This document shows positions 9,083 through 18,600 of a DNA stretch of 64,000 nt, piece after piece (position 1 is the stretch's first letter; every line of letters begins with the position of its first letter). A program made the translations under genes and the position numbers. This DNA comes from Candidatus Rifleibacteriota bacterium. GTDB taxonomy: Bacteria > Muiribacteriota > Ozemobacteria > Ozemobacterales > Ozemobacteraceae. Below the pieces are notes generated by a model that was not told where the DNA came from, ran no database searches, and saw only the letters and a program-made list of their open reading frames with translations. The stretch lies in NCBI GenBank assembly GCA_012517355.1, contig JAAYVD010000073.1, positions 1 to 64,000 on the forward strand, written 5' to 3'.

Positions 9083-12000
9083 ATGGACGTGCGGACGCGG
9101 TGGCTCGGGCTGGCCCTGACGATCTGGGGGATTCCCGCCTTCCTGTTCTGGTGCGGGGTGGGCGTCTTCGGGAACCTGGATGTCCGCCGCCAGGTCGAGG
9201 ACCGGTTCGCCCGCCTCGAGGACACCCTGGAACGCGCCGTGGTCGAGCTCCACGACCTGTCCTGGCTCGACCGGCGCCTCCGGCAGGTCTGGGCGCCGGC
9301 CACCGCGGGGACCACCCCCGTGGCCTCGGCCGCCGCCATCCTGGGCGCGCTCGAAGATTGCTGCCCCGCCGGCATGGTCCAGGCTTTCCTGTTCGACGGA
9401 ACCGGCCGGCTGGTCCTGCCCCGCCGCCGCGGCCATGCCCAGGCGGTCCAGCCCCTGTTCGATTTCGTCCGCCGCCCATGGGAGGAGGAGTTTTCCGACT
9501 TCCGGCGGCATCTCCAGGCCGCCGATGTCCTCCTCGAGGACGCGGTCCAGCTCGCCTGCCAGCTGCGTGGCCGGCCCTCCCGACTCGTGCGGACGGCCGA
9601 TCCCGAGGTCTTTCCGAACCGGCCGTCGCAGGCCCTCTACTCCTGGCGGGCGGGCCTGTCCCCCGACGTCCTCGCGGGCTGTCTCATCCTCGTCCGCGTG
9701 GATCGCGGCCCCGGCAGCTTCACCCTGGCGCAGTCGTTCGCCGCCTGTGCCACCGAGGGTGTCCAGCTCGGCCTGGCCTTCCCGGACGGCAGGGTCGACG
9801 TCCAGGCCCCGCTGACCCCCGCCGCCGCCCGCCGCCTGGCCTCCCGCTACCGGACGCGGCCGGCCGACCGCTTCCCCGACGGCCCCTCCCTCGTCGCCTG
9901 CAGCCCCCTTCCCAACGGGGCCCTGCTGATCGCCCGGACCGACCAGCCGGCCGGCTCCCTGCCCGGCCTTGGCTGGCTCCTGACGGCGTATGGCCTCGGC
10001 AGCCTCCTGGTCCTGCGCCACCTGTTCCGCATCCTGGCCGGGGTCACGGCATTCCGTGCCACCCTCCTCGTGAAGATGGCGATGCTGTTCGTCTTCGGTG
10101 TCGCCCTTCCCGCCTGTTTTTCCGGCAGCCTGGCCCTCTTGTACCTGCGCGAGAAGAATGATGACCTGTTCGAACGCCACCGCCAGGCCGCCTTCACCCG
10201 TCTCGACCTCGTCGACGCGGGATTCGAGCGCACCCTTGCTGCCCGGGAGCGCCTCTACCAAAGGATGTTGGGGCACCTCGAGGGTCATCCGGTGACCCCC
10301 GGCCAGGTCTTCCGCGCCCTCGACCGCCTCTGGGAGCGGCTGAAGGTGGAAGCGTTCTTCGTCATCTCTCCCGACGGCGTGCTGGTCAAGAAGGACCGGA
10401 TGGTCCGGGACCCCGATTACGTGCAGATGCTGCAGTTGCCGCCGGACCGGCGCCGCCAGGTGCTGGCCGGCCTCCTCGAGGCCGGCCGGGTGCCCAACCC
10501 CATCGAGGTCGACGGCCTGACCGGCCGCCTGACGCTCGCCGAGGTCGGCCGTCTGGTGCCCCGCGGCGATGGGAAGATGTTCCAGAACCTCGACCGGCTG
10601 CTGGAATCGATGGGTCGCGACATCATCGAGTATGCCAACGCCTCCCGCGGCCTCCCCGCCGTGCCCGCCCGGCCCCGGCCGAAGGTCGAGCTCGGCGCCG
10701 TCGCCGGCGAGTCGGTCGAGGGCTTCACGCTGACCGTCCGCGCCAACCTCGGCCGCATCATGGCCAGCGAACGGGCCATCGGGTCCGGATACCTGTATTG
10801 CCAGACCGTCCAGGCCCCCGATGGGCGGGCCATCGCCCTGGTGGTGATCAACCACACCCTCTGCTGCCTGCAATACGAATACCTCGACCGGCTGTTCGCC
10901 GCCCACCCGCCCGTTCCCGGCGGCCGGCGCCTCAGCGTCATCACCGACACCGGCCCCTGGACCCGCCACTTCCCGGCGGTCGACGAATGGCGGCGGTATC
11001 CCTCCCTCATGCGGGATTTCGGGCTCACCGACGCCACCGACCTCACCCGGCGGCTGACCGTCGACGGCGTGGAACTGCTCGTCACCGCCCGCCGCGGGGT
11101 GAGGCTGCGCCGGTGCCTGCTGGTCGAGGCCACCCCGGTGGCGGTGGTCGGGCGGGGCCTGGCCCCGTATCGACGGCGGATGGCGGTGTTCCTGCTCGCC
11201 TCGGTGGGATTCAGCCTGGGCCTCGGGTTCCTGCTGATCCGGCAGGTGCTCGTCTCCCTGCAGGACCTCTCGCGGGGGGTCCAGGCGCTGCGCCGCAAGG
11301 AGTTCACCCACCGGGTCCTGGTCCGGCGCCGCGACGAACTCGGCATCATGTGCGACGCCCTCAACCGCACCATCGCCCACCTTGCCAACATGGAAACGGC
11401 CGCGGTCATCCAGCAGAACCTGCTGCCCGCGCCCGACCTGCGGGCCGGTGGGTTCGCCCTGCACGCCTTCAACCTGATGACCCAGGCCATCGGCGGCGAT
11501 TACTTCGACTTCCTGCCCCTGCCCGACGGGAAGGTGGCGGTCGTGCTCGGCGACGTGTCGGGCCACGGCGTCTCGGCCGCCCTGGTGACCGCCATGGCCA
11601 AGGCGGCCTTCACCCTGCTCTGTCCGCTGTTCCCCGACCAGCCCGTCGAGGTCCTCCGCCGCGTCAACGACCAGTTCCTGGCCGTGCTGAACCGCCGCAA
11701 GATGATGACCTGCTGCCTGGTCGTCCTCGATCCCGTCGCCCGCCGCGCCCTCCTGGGCAATGCCGGCCAGTGCACGCCCCTGCAGGTCACCGGGGGCGGG
11801 AAGGTCGAGGAGATCAGCCTGGGCTCCAGCCCCCTCGGGACGGTGAAACGGGCCCGGTATCCGACCGCCGAAGCCGATCTCGCCACGGGCGGCCTGATCC
11901 TCTATTCGGATGGGGTGGTCGAGGCCGCCAACGATCGCCAGGAGATGGTCGGCTACACGCGCTTCCAGGAGTTCGCCGCCGCCGCCTGGCAGGGGAACCC

Positions 12001-12106
12001 CCCGCTGCCGTCGCTGGTGGGCGAGGTGCTGGCGAAGGTCCGGTCCTTCACCGGGGCCGTTCCCTGGGCCGACGACGCGACCGTCGTCGTCATCCGGGCC
12101 GAGTAG
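9083..12106 (+). CDS. Membrane receptor with HAMP and SpoIIE-type PP2C phosphatase domain
   Basis: Start MDVRTRWLGLALTIWGIPAFLFW at 9083. Catalytic motifs GGDYFDFLPL, VVLGDVSGHGVSAALV, LYSDGVVEA, WADDATVVVI are all present. Confidence 0.85.
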   Translation: MDVRTRWLGLALTIWGIPAFLFWCGVGVFGNLDVRRQVEDRFARLEDTLERAVVELHDLSWLDRRLRQVWAPATAGTTPVASAAAILGALEDCCPAGMVQAFLFDGTGRLVLPRRRGHAQAVQPLFDFVRRPWEEEFSDFRRHLQAADVLLEDAVQLACQLRGRPSRLVRTADPEVFPNRPSQALYSWRAGLSPDVLAGCLILVRVDRGPGSFTLAQSFAACATEGVQLGLAFPDGRVDVQAPLTPAAARRLASRYRTRPADRFPDGPSLVACSPLPNGALLIARTDQPAGSLPGLGWLLTAYGLGSLLVLRHLFRILAGVTAFRATLLVKMAMLFVFGVALPACFSGSLALLYLREKNDDLFERHRQAAFTRLDLVDAGFERTLAARERLYQRMLGHLEGHPVTPGQVFRALDRLWERLKVEAFFVISPDGVLVKKDRMVRDPDYVQMLQLPPDRRRQVLAGLLEAGRVPNPIEVDGLTGRLTLAEVGRLVPRGDGKMFQNLDRLLESMGRDIIEYANASRGLPAVPARPRPKVELGAVAGESVEGFTLTVRANLGRIMASERAIGSGYLYCQTVQAPDGRAIALVVINHTLCCLQYEYLDRLFAAHPPVPGGRRLSVITDTGPWTRHFPAVDEWRRYPSLMRDFGLTDATDLTRRLTVDGVELLVTARRGVRLRRCLLVEATPVAVVGRGLAPYRRRMAVFLLASVGFSLGLGFLLIRQVLVSLQDLSRGVQALRRKEFTHRVLVRRRDELGIMCDALNRTIAHLANMETAAVIQQNLLPAPDLRAGGFALHAFNLMTQAIGGDYFDFLPLPDGKVAVVLGDVSGHGVSAALVTAMAKAAFTLLCPLFPDQPVEVLRRVNDQFLAVLNRRKMMTCCLVVLDPVARRALLGNAGQCTPLQVTGGGKVEEISLGSSPLGTVKRARYPTAEADLATGGLILYSDGVVEAANDRQEMVGYTRFQEFAAAAWQGNPPLPSLVGEVLAKVRSFTGAVPWADDATVVVIRAE

Positions 12107-12518
12107 GGGGGCGGGCGAGGGGGTAGATCTCCGCCTCCTCGCTCAGCATGCGCTTGGCCAGGGCCTCGAAGACCGTCCGGGTCTCCCCGATGAACCCGCC
12201 GGGGTCCTGCGCCAGGCGCCCGGGCTCCGGCCAACGCTCGCGGTAGGCTCGAAAAACCTGTTGCAGGTCACCCATGGTGGCCATGGCCCGGCGGGCGGTG
12301 TCCCTGACCCGCTGATCGGGGTGGCGCAGCAGTTCCGGGTACAGGAGCAGGTCCTCCTGGGCCAGGTGGATCCGGATCTTTTCCGACAGGACGGACAGCC
12401 GCTGCAGGATGGTGCCGGCCCTGGCCTCGACCACGGCCGGGGAAAGATCGGTCATGAGGTCGGTCACCAGGGCCAGGATCTCCTGGTGCTGCTGGTGGTA
12501 GGGTTCGAAAGTCGACAT
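12090..12518 (-). CDS. Hemerythrin-like (HHE domain) protein
   Basis: MSTFEPYHQQHQEILALV... IRIHLAQEDLLLYPELL ... MLSEEAEIYPLA: His/Glu spacing typical of hemerythrin four-helix bundles. Confidence 0.65.
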   Translation of the reverse strand: MSTFEPYHQQHQEILALVTDLMTDLSPAVVEARAGTILQRLSVLSEKIRIHLAQEDLLLYPELLRHPDQRVRDTARRAMATMGDLQQVFRAYRERWPEPGRLAQDPGGFIGETRTVFEALAKRMLSEEAEIYPLARPPTRPG

Positions 12519-12575
12519 GGGCTCAGTATGCCAGATCGTTCCCCTCGTTCCAAGGGCCGGGGAACGGGATCTCCG

Positions 12576-13304
12576 TCAGCCGGGGGCCAGCAGGCCGAAC
12601 CGCCGCAGCAGTTTCTTCCCGACCTCGCCCGGGATCACCTCTTCGCTGGTGGTGGTCAGGCTGGCCTTCCTGGCCAGCACCCCCGCCTTGAACAGGGCTT
12701 TCACGATCTCCTCCTGCTCGAGGGGGGGCGGCAGGTCTTGCAGCGACCTCCGCAGGAGATCGGCGGTGCCGGGCGAGATCTGGAACGAGGTGACGAGGGC
12801 GAGCCCGCCCGCCTCCGCGGCGCAGGCGAGGACGTGGGCCGCGAAGAGGCCCGCCCGTTCCGACTCCCGCGCGGACTTTCCGCCGAAAAAGCTGTCGAGG
12901 GTCTGGAAGATCATGACGGTGAACGGCTCGAACGGGTTCTTCCCCTTCGTCTCCGACCACTCGTCGACCATCTGCCCGCTGGCTTTGTGGCGGCGGTAGG
13001 CCAGCCAGCCCAGGACGAAGGTGATGACCATGACGATTCCCCAGATCAGCAAAAACTGGCTGCCGGTCATGGAAGAAAGCGCATCGTCGCGCCGGACCCC
13101 GCCGACCCGGTGGCGCCCGCCCGTCATGATGTAGAGGATCGCGAAGACGGCCATCAGGGAAAGGACGGCGAAAGACGTGACGATGACGGCGATCTTGCCG
13201 ATCACCTCGAACCAGGATTCCCCCGCTTCCGCGGCCAGGTATTCCTTGTCGAGCACCTTGGCCAGGCTCTTCAGCCGTCCGGCGTGTTCGCGCGATGGCT
13301 CCAT
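12576..13304 (-). CDS. Hypothetical membrane protein (two TM helices)
   Basis: MEPSREHAGRLKSLAKVLDKEY... hydrophobic VIGKIAVIVTSFAVLSLMAVFAILYIM and FLLIWGIVMVITFVLGWLAY. Confidence 0.65.
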   Translation of the reverse strand: MEPSREHAGRLKSLAKVLDKEYLAAEAGESWFEVIGKIAVIVTSFAVLSLMAVFAILYIMTGGRHRVGGVRRDDALSSMTGSQFLLIWGIVMVITFVLGWLAYRRHKASGQMVDEWSETKGKNPFEPFTVMIFQTLDSFFGGKSARESERAGLFAAHVLACAAEAGGLALVTSFQISPGTADLLRRSLQDLPPPLEQEEIVKALFKAGVLARKASLTTTSEEVIPGEVGKKLLRRFGLLAPG

Positions 13305-13380
13305 GGCTCACCCCCTCGCGACCACTATACCATTGCCCCGTCCGCCCAGGCAGAGGGCCGTGTCCGCTCCGGCCGCCGGG

Positions 13381-15042
13381 TCAGAAGAACAGCACGATCA
13401 TCTGGGCGCCGATGATCTTCACGATCATGGCCAGGGGCTGGATCGCGGCGAAGTAGTGGTTGGGGGCCTCCGATTCCGAAAGTTCCCCGGCGAAGACCAG
13501 GGAGGCCGGCTGCGTGAAGACGCCCGAGGTGATGCCCAGCAGCGCGATCATCTCGATGCGCAGGACCAGGTAGCCGACCAGCAGGGTGAACGCCGCCGTG
13601 GCCAGCGTCAGGACCGCGCCCGCGGCGAAGAGCCGCAGCCCCTCGGCCTGGAACACAGCCAGAAAGCCGCCCCCGGCCTTGATGCCGATCCCTGCCAGGA
13701 AAAGGTGCAGGCCGAGCTGGCGGAGGGTCAGGTTCGCGTTGACCGGCATCGTCCAGATGATCGGGCCGCTGCGGCCCAGGTAGCCCAGCAGCAGCGCCAC
13801 GATGAGCGGCCCGCCGGCGAAGCCCAGCCGCAGCACCGTCCCGTTGGGCAGCGGGATCGGCACCATGCCCAGCAGGATGCCCAGGATCAGCCCGAGGGAG
13901 ACCGACAGGAAATCCGTCTCCGACAGGTCCTTCACCGGGTTGCCGAACAGGGCGCAGGTCTGCTCCATCCGCTCGGGATAGGTGACGACCCGGATCTGGT
14001 CGCCGAACTCCAGGGTGGTGGTGTGGTCGATGGGAAGGGTGGTGGACCCGCGCCGGACCCGGCTGATGACGGCCTTGAAGCCGTGGTCGAAGTTCCACTG
14101 CCAGACGTGGGTGCCGACGATGGCCTTGTTGGTGACGACCAGGTCGCGGTTTTCCAGTTGCCGGGAGAAGCTCACCTGGTCGTTCTCCTCCACCGGGCCG
14201 ACGATCGTGCTGGCCTTCCCGACGCTCTCCGCCGTGCCCACCCCGACGATGACGTCCTGCTCCTGCAACAGGCTTTCGGGGGTCACCAGGGCGATCGCCC
14301 CGGCATGCTGCAGGCGCGTGAAGACGAGGCCGGTCAGGGTGGTCAGCTTCGCCTCCTCGACCTTCCGGCCGAACAGGGCGGGGTTGGTGATCCGGAAGGG
14401 CTTCACCAGGAGGTTCTGGTTGGCCTGGGACCGGGCGAGGAACGCCTCCCGCTCCTCCCGGAAGGGGACCTTCAACAGCCACGCCAGCATCTGCATGCAC
14501 AGGATGACCCCGATCGACCCGAACGGATAGCAGATGCTGTAGCCGAGGGTGGGGGCCGAGATCCGCCGGGCGGCGAGGTCGGCCGGCCAGCCGGCGTCCT
14601 CCGCCTGTTCGCGCACGCAGTCGGTGGCGGCGGCCAGCGAGGAGGTGTTGGTGAGGGCCCCCGCGTAGACCCCGGCCAGCATCCCGGAGGGGATGCCCAA
14701 CCCGCGGCCGAGGACGATGGTGAGGACGAAACTGAAGGCCAGGGCGGAGACGGCCAGCACGTTCACCTTGAACCCGCGCTCCCGGAAGATGCGGACGAAG
14801 ACGGGGCCCGACTGGAGGCCGACCGAGTAGACGAACAGCATCAGGCCGAGCACGTAGATCGGCTCGGGCAGGGCGAAGGCCTGCGCGTCCCAGATGCCGA
14901 AGGCCAGCCCGACGAACAGCACCGCCGCCACGTTGAGCTGGCAACCCCGGATCCGGATGTGGCCCAGGAAGTACCCGAGCCCGATGATCGTGAAGATCCG
15001 CAGGGGCGGGGAATGGGCGAACAGGTCGTGCAGGAATGCCAT
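13381..15042 (-). CDS. AspT/YidE-type transporter with central TrkA-C (RCK_C)-like domains
   Basis: MAFLHDLFAHSPPLRIFTIIGLGYFLGHIRIRG... multiple TM helices at both ends; VFVYSVGLQSGP-type segment (MLFVYSVGLQSGPVFVRIF); central soluble region. Confidence 0.8.
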   Translation of the reverse strand: MAFLHDLFAHSPPLRIFTIIGLGYFLGHIRIRGCQLNVAAVLFVGLAFGIWDAQAFALPEPIYVLGLMLFVYSVGLQSGPVFVRIFRERGFKVNVLAVSALAFSFVLTIVLGRGLGIPSGMLAGVYAGALTNTSSLAAATDCVREQAEDAGWPADLAARRISAPTLGYSICYPFGSIGVILCMQMLAWLLKVPFREEREAFLARSQANQNLLVKPFRITNPALFGRKVEEAKLTTLTGLVFTRLQHAGAIALVTPESLLQEQDVIVGVGTAESVGKASTIVGPVEENDQVSFSRQLENRDLVVTNKAIVGTHVWQWNFDHGFKAVISRVRRGSTTLPIDHTTTLEFGDQIRVVTYPERMEQTCALFGNPVKDLSETDFLSVSLGLILGILLGMVPIPLPNGTVLRLGFAGGPLIVALLLGYLGRSGPIIWTMPVNANLTLRQLGLHLFLAGIGIKAGGGFLAVFQAEGLRLFAAGAVLTLATAAFTLLVGYLVLRIEMIALLGITSGVFTQPASLVFAGELSESEAPNHYFAAIQPLAMIVKIIGAQMIVLFF

Positions 15043-15212
15043 ATCGTCAATGTTCGTACAAATTCAACGAAAATGCCTTCGCCGGTGGCCGGAACCGGTC
15101 ATGACCCCGGCGGCGGGAGACTCCATCCGTGTTCCTCGATGGCTTCCGGGGAGGGACCCGGTTCCCGGCCGTCGGCCTGACCGGGTTCCGTTCCGGGGGA
15201 GAACCCTTCGGC

Positions 15213-15446
15213 TCAGTCCTCCGACTCGGCCAGGAGGATGTACTCCTTGTTGACCATGACGACCTTCGGCTTCCCCCCCTCTTCGACCGCCAAGGGGAGG
15301 AAGTTGTCGCGAGTCTGCCGGAACAGGTCGGACAGCCTCTTGCAGCTGGTGATGTTCACCCGGCCGGTGACCGAGGTGCCGTCGGTCATCTTCACCCGCA
15401 CGTTCTTGAAATTCACTTCATACTGGGGCTTTTGCATATCCACCAT
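15213..15446 (-). CDS. Small conserved-type hypothetical protein (77 aa)
   Basis: MVDMQKPQYEVNFKNVRVKMTDGTSVTGRVNITSCKRLSDLFRQTRDNFLPLAVEEGGKPKVVMVNKEYILLAESED; embedded in the C-terminus of ORF 15213..16034, whose upstream part is shadow of the cyclase gene. Confidence 0.65.
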   Translation of the reverse strand: MVDMQKPQYEVNFKNVRVKMTDGTSVTGRVNITSCKRLSDLFRQTRDNFLPLAVEEGGKPKVVMVNKEYILLAESED

Positions 15447-15603
15447 CCCTCCGCGAAAGTTGCCTGCCGCGAGAGGATAGCGCAAAGGAGCCCGTTCCAC
15501 AAACCGCCGTTCCCCGGCCGGTGAAGATACCCCGATGATCGTCTCCCGCCCCGGCGGGATCTGTTCCCCCGCCAGGGACCGGCCTCGGGTATAATGACCC
15601 GCG

Positions 15604-18600
15604 ATGGCTGCGGCGTCTTCCACCGATCCGGTGCCGGCCGGATCCCCCGTCCTGCCCGTTCCCGCCACCCGCTCCTGGGGGGAGGTCCTTCGCCCGCTCC
15701 TGATCGCCCTGGCCGCCCTGATCCCCCTTCTCGCCCTGAACCTCGGGGATGCCTGGCACCGGGAACGAAGGCGGGACTGGGATTTTCGCCAGGAGGAGGA
15801 CCGGGCCCGCCAGCGGTTGGAGCACCTTTCCCAGAACTGGTCCTTCGCCGACCAGTTCTCCCGCCTCGGGTTCGACTGGCGGGAGGAGGTGACGGCCCTG
15901 CTGGCCACGGGACCACGGCCCCCTGGCCAGGCGGGGAACGAGGGTGCCGCGTCCCCGTCGGTGACGGCACGGGAGATCGGCCCGCCGGCGGCCGGCCGGA
16001 ACCTCGCCGGCGGCGGCAGCGGCGGTTCTGCCACGGAGGAGGGGATCTGGCGGAACCTGGGGGAACGGATCTTCCGGGCCCCGTTCCCCCGGCACGAACT
16101 CTGGGTGTTCCGGTGCCGGTCAGGAGAGACGGCCCCGGGAGCCGGAAGCGGCGCGGGGGAGGCGGTCGACCTGCTCTGCGGCCCTCTTCATTCCCACAAC
16201 GGGCGCCAGTCCCTGGCCCGGATCCTCGGCTTCCTGGTCCGTCGGGCCCGCCGGCAGCCTCGGGACCGCGCCCGCGACGAGCTGGCCGGCAAGCTCATCC
16301 GCCAGCTGTTCGGGCCCTGCCTCGATCCCGAGGTGGTCGCCGCCTCGCAGCGGGGCCTGCCCACCCCGGTCCTGCACCGCCAGCGGCCGTTCTGGCTGCT
16401 CTGGGACTGCCAGGAGGTCGGCCCTCCGGCGAGGCGCGACACGGACGGTTCGCGCCGCCCGGCGTGGCGGCCGGGGGATGGCCCTTCCTCCGTCGTGCCG
16501 GCCGGCACGGGCGAGACGGTCGCCTGGGCCATCCTGGTGCCGGCGGGGCCGCGCACCGACCGGGCCGCCCTGCAGCTGGCGCTCCGCGATCTTCCCCCCT
16601 GGGCGGCGGCGCCCGCGGGGTATCTGCGGATGTTCTCCCATCCGGTCGGAGACGTGGTCCCGGCCGGCCTTCCCTGCCCGCCCGCCTTCCGGAAATGGCG
16701 GGCCGACCTGCGGCGGCTTCGCAACCTCCGGCGCTGGGAGCGGGAGGGGCTGCCCTGGGCCGTTCCCGTCGGGGCCTGGCGGCTCTACACCATGTCGGGA
16801 TTGCATGCGAGCCATCTGCCGTTCCTGCTGGTCCGCCTTCCTCCGCCCACCGGCCAACCCCTTCCCCTCTTCCTGGCCAACCTGCTGGGGGTCGGCACCC
16901 TCCTGCTCCTCCTGGGCCGGGGGTTCCTGCTGGGGCGCTGGCCCGAACCTCCGCTCGCCGGGCGGTTCTCGGCCCTGTTCCTGCTCGCGGTCAGCGTGCC
17001 GATCCTGCTGTTCCTCGTCTCCGCCACCTTCTACCTGCAGGAGCGCCGGGAGACCGCCCGCCACCAGCTCGACCTCCAGCTGGCCTCCCACCTCAAGCAG
17101 CTGGATGCGGGGAAGGAGCGGCTCGACAGCGACTACCTGGCCTCCTTCCGGGCCCTGCTGCGCGATCCCGCCCTGCCTGGGAAGATCCTGGCGAGCGGCG
17201 CCGCGGCGGGCGACGACCTGTTCCCCTATATCCGGAGCCGCTTCCAGGGGGCCATCGGCACCCTGCCGCTGGCCATGGTGGCCGTCCTCGATCCCCACGG
17301 GGGGCGCCGGATCGACATCTCCCCCTCCCGCGATCGCGGCCAGATCGAGGGGGCGTTGCGCGCCTTCGTCTGGGGGGTCACCAACTCCCTGCGGGACCAC
17401 CTCCGCCAGGTCGATCCCGCCTTCCCGCTCGGGCCGCTTCCCGAGGACCCGGTGGCCCAGATGGCCCAGACCGGGTACGAGACCTCCACCGGCAACTCCT
17501 TCCAGACCGAGATCGAGAAGGAGCGCTCCCACCCCTTCGTCTTCTCGATCGGTCGGGCCCAGGCCTCCCTCCTGCATGAGTTCGTCCACGTCGACGGCCG
17601 GCCCCGCTTCGCGATCATGGTCGTCTATCACGATGCCGAGGTCGACGGCCAGGTCCTGGAACAGGGGCGGGACCGGGCGTGCCAGGCCCAGCCGGGGCTC
17701 GTCCTCACCGCCTTCCGGCATGACGGGACCGCCTTGCGGGAGGCCCTGCCCTGGCCCGACCGCCAGCCTCCGGCCTGGCGGGCCTCCTTTGCTGCGACTG
17801 CCCGGGCCGCCTACGGACGGGGCGGGCCGGTGTCGCAGGAGGGCGAGGGCCTGGCGGTGGTGGCCGCCCCCGCCCGCCGCTTCGCCCGGACGGTCCTCGT
17901 CGCCGGGGCCGACCAGGGGGAGATCGAGCGCGCCTTCCGGGCCCAGGCCTGGCGGTTCGCCGGGCTCCTGCTCGCCAGTCTCGTCGCCGCCCTGGTCCTC
18001 GGGCAGCTGACCGCCCGCCACGTGGTCGCGCCGATCAGGGGCCTGAAGGAGGCTCTCGACCGCGTGGCCGCCGGAGACCTGGACCAGCGCCTGGAACTGG
18101 TCCGCCAGGACGAGATCGGCCGGCTGGCCGGCTCCTTCACGCAGATGGTGGGCGGGCTGCGGGAGCGGCAGCGGCTGGCCGGCATGGTCTCGGCCGAGGC
18201 GATGGCTGCCATCGAAACCAGCGGCGACCTGGCGGCCGGCCTGCAGGCCCGTTCCCTCGCGGGCGCCGTCCTGGTGTCCGACATCCGCGATTTCACGACC
18301 TGGTGCGAACGGGAAGAGCCCGGCACCGTCACGGAACTGCTGAACCGGCACTTCGCGGCCATGACCGGGGTCATCACGGCCGCCGGCGGGCGGGTCCACA
18401 AGTTCATCGGCGACGCCATCCAGGCCGTCTTCCCCGACGATGAGCCGTCGCCGGGGGGCGGCACCGAACGCGCGGTGCGGGCCGGTCTGGGCATGTTGCG
18501 CGGCCTGGCCGCCATCAACCGGGAACGGCAGGCCCGGGGGGATTCCCCCTACCGGATCGGCATCGGCATCGCGGCGGGCGACCTGTTGGCCGGGCCCATC

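Noticed and set aside
6757-9375. 872-aa minus-strand ORF
   Set aside because: Antisense to the 5908 and 9083 receptors; GC-driven open frame with low-complexity product.
8840-11566. 908-aa minus-strand ORF
   Set aside because: Antisense to the SpoIIE receptor, which has recognised catalytic motifs.
15129-15200. Possible further copy of repeat family 1 (ttccggggagggacccggttcccggccg...ctgaccggg)
   Set aside because: Similarity is limited to GC-rich palindromic composition; the diagnostic ccgaca-cga-tgtcgg core is absent.
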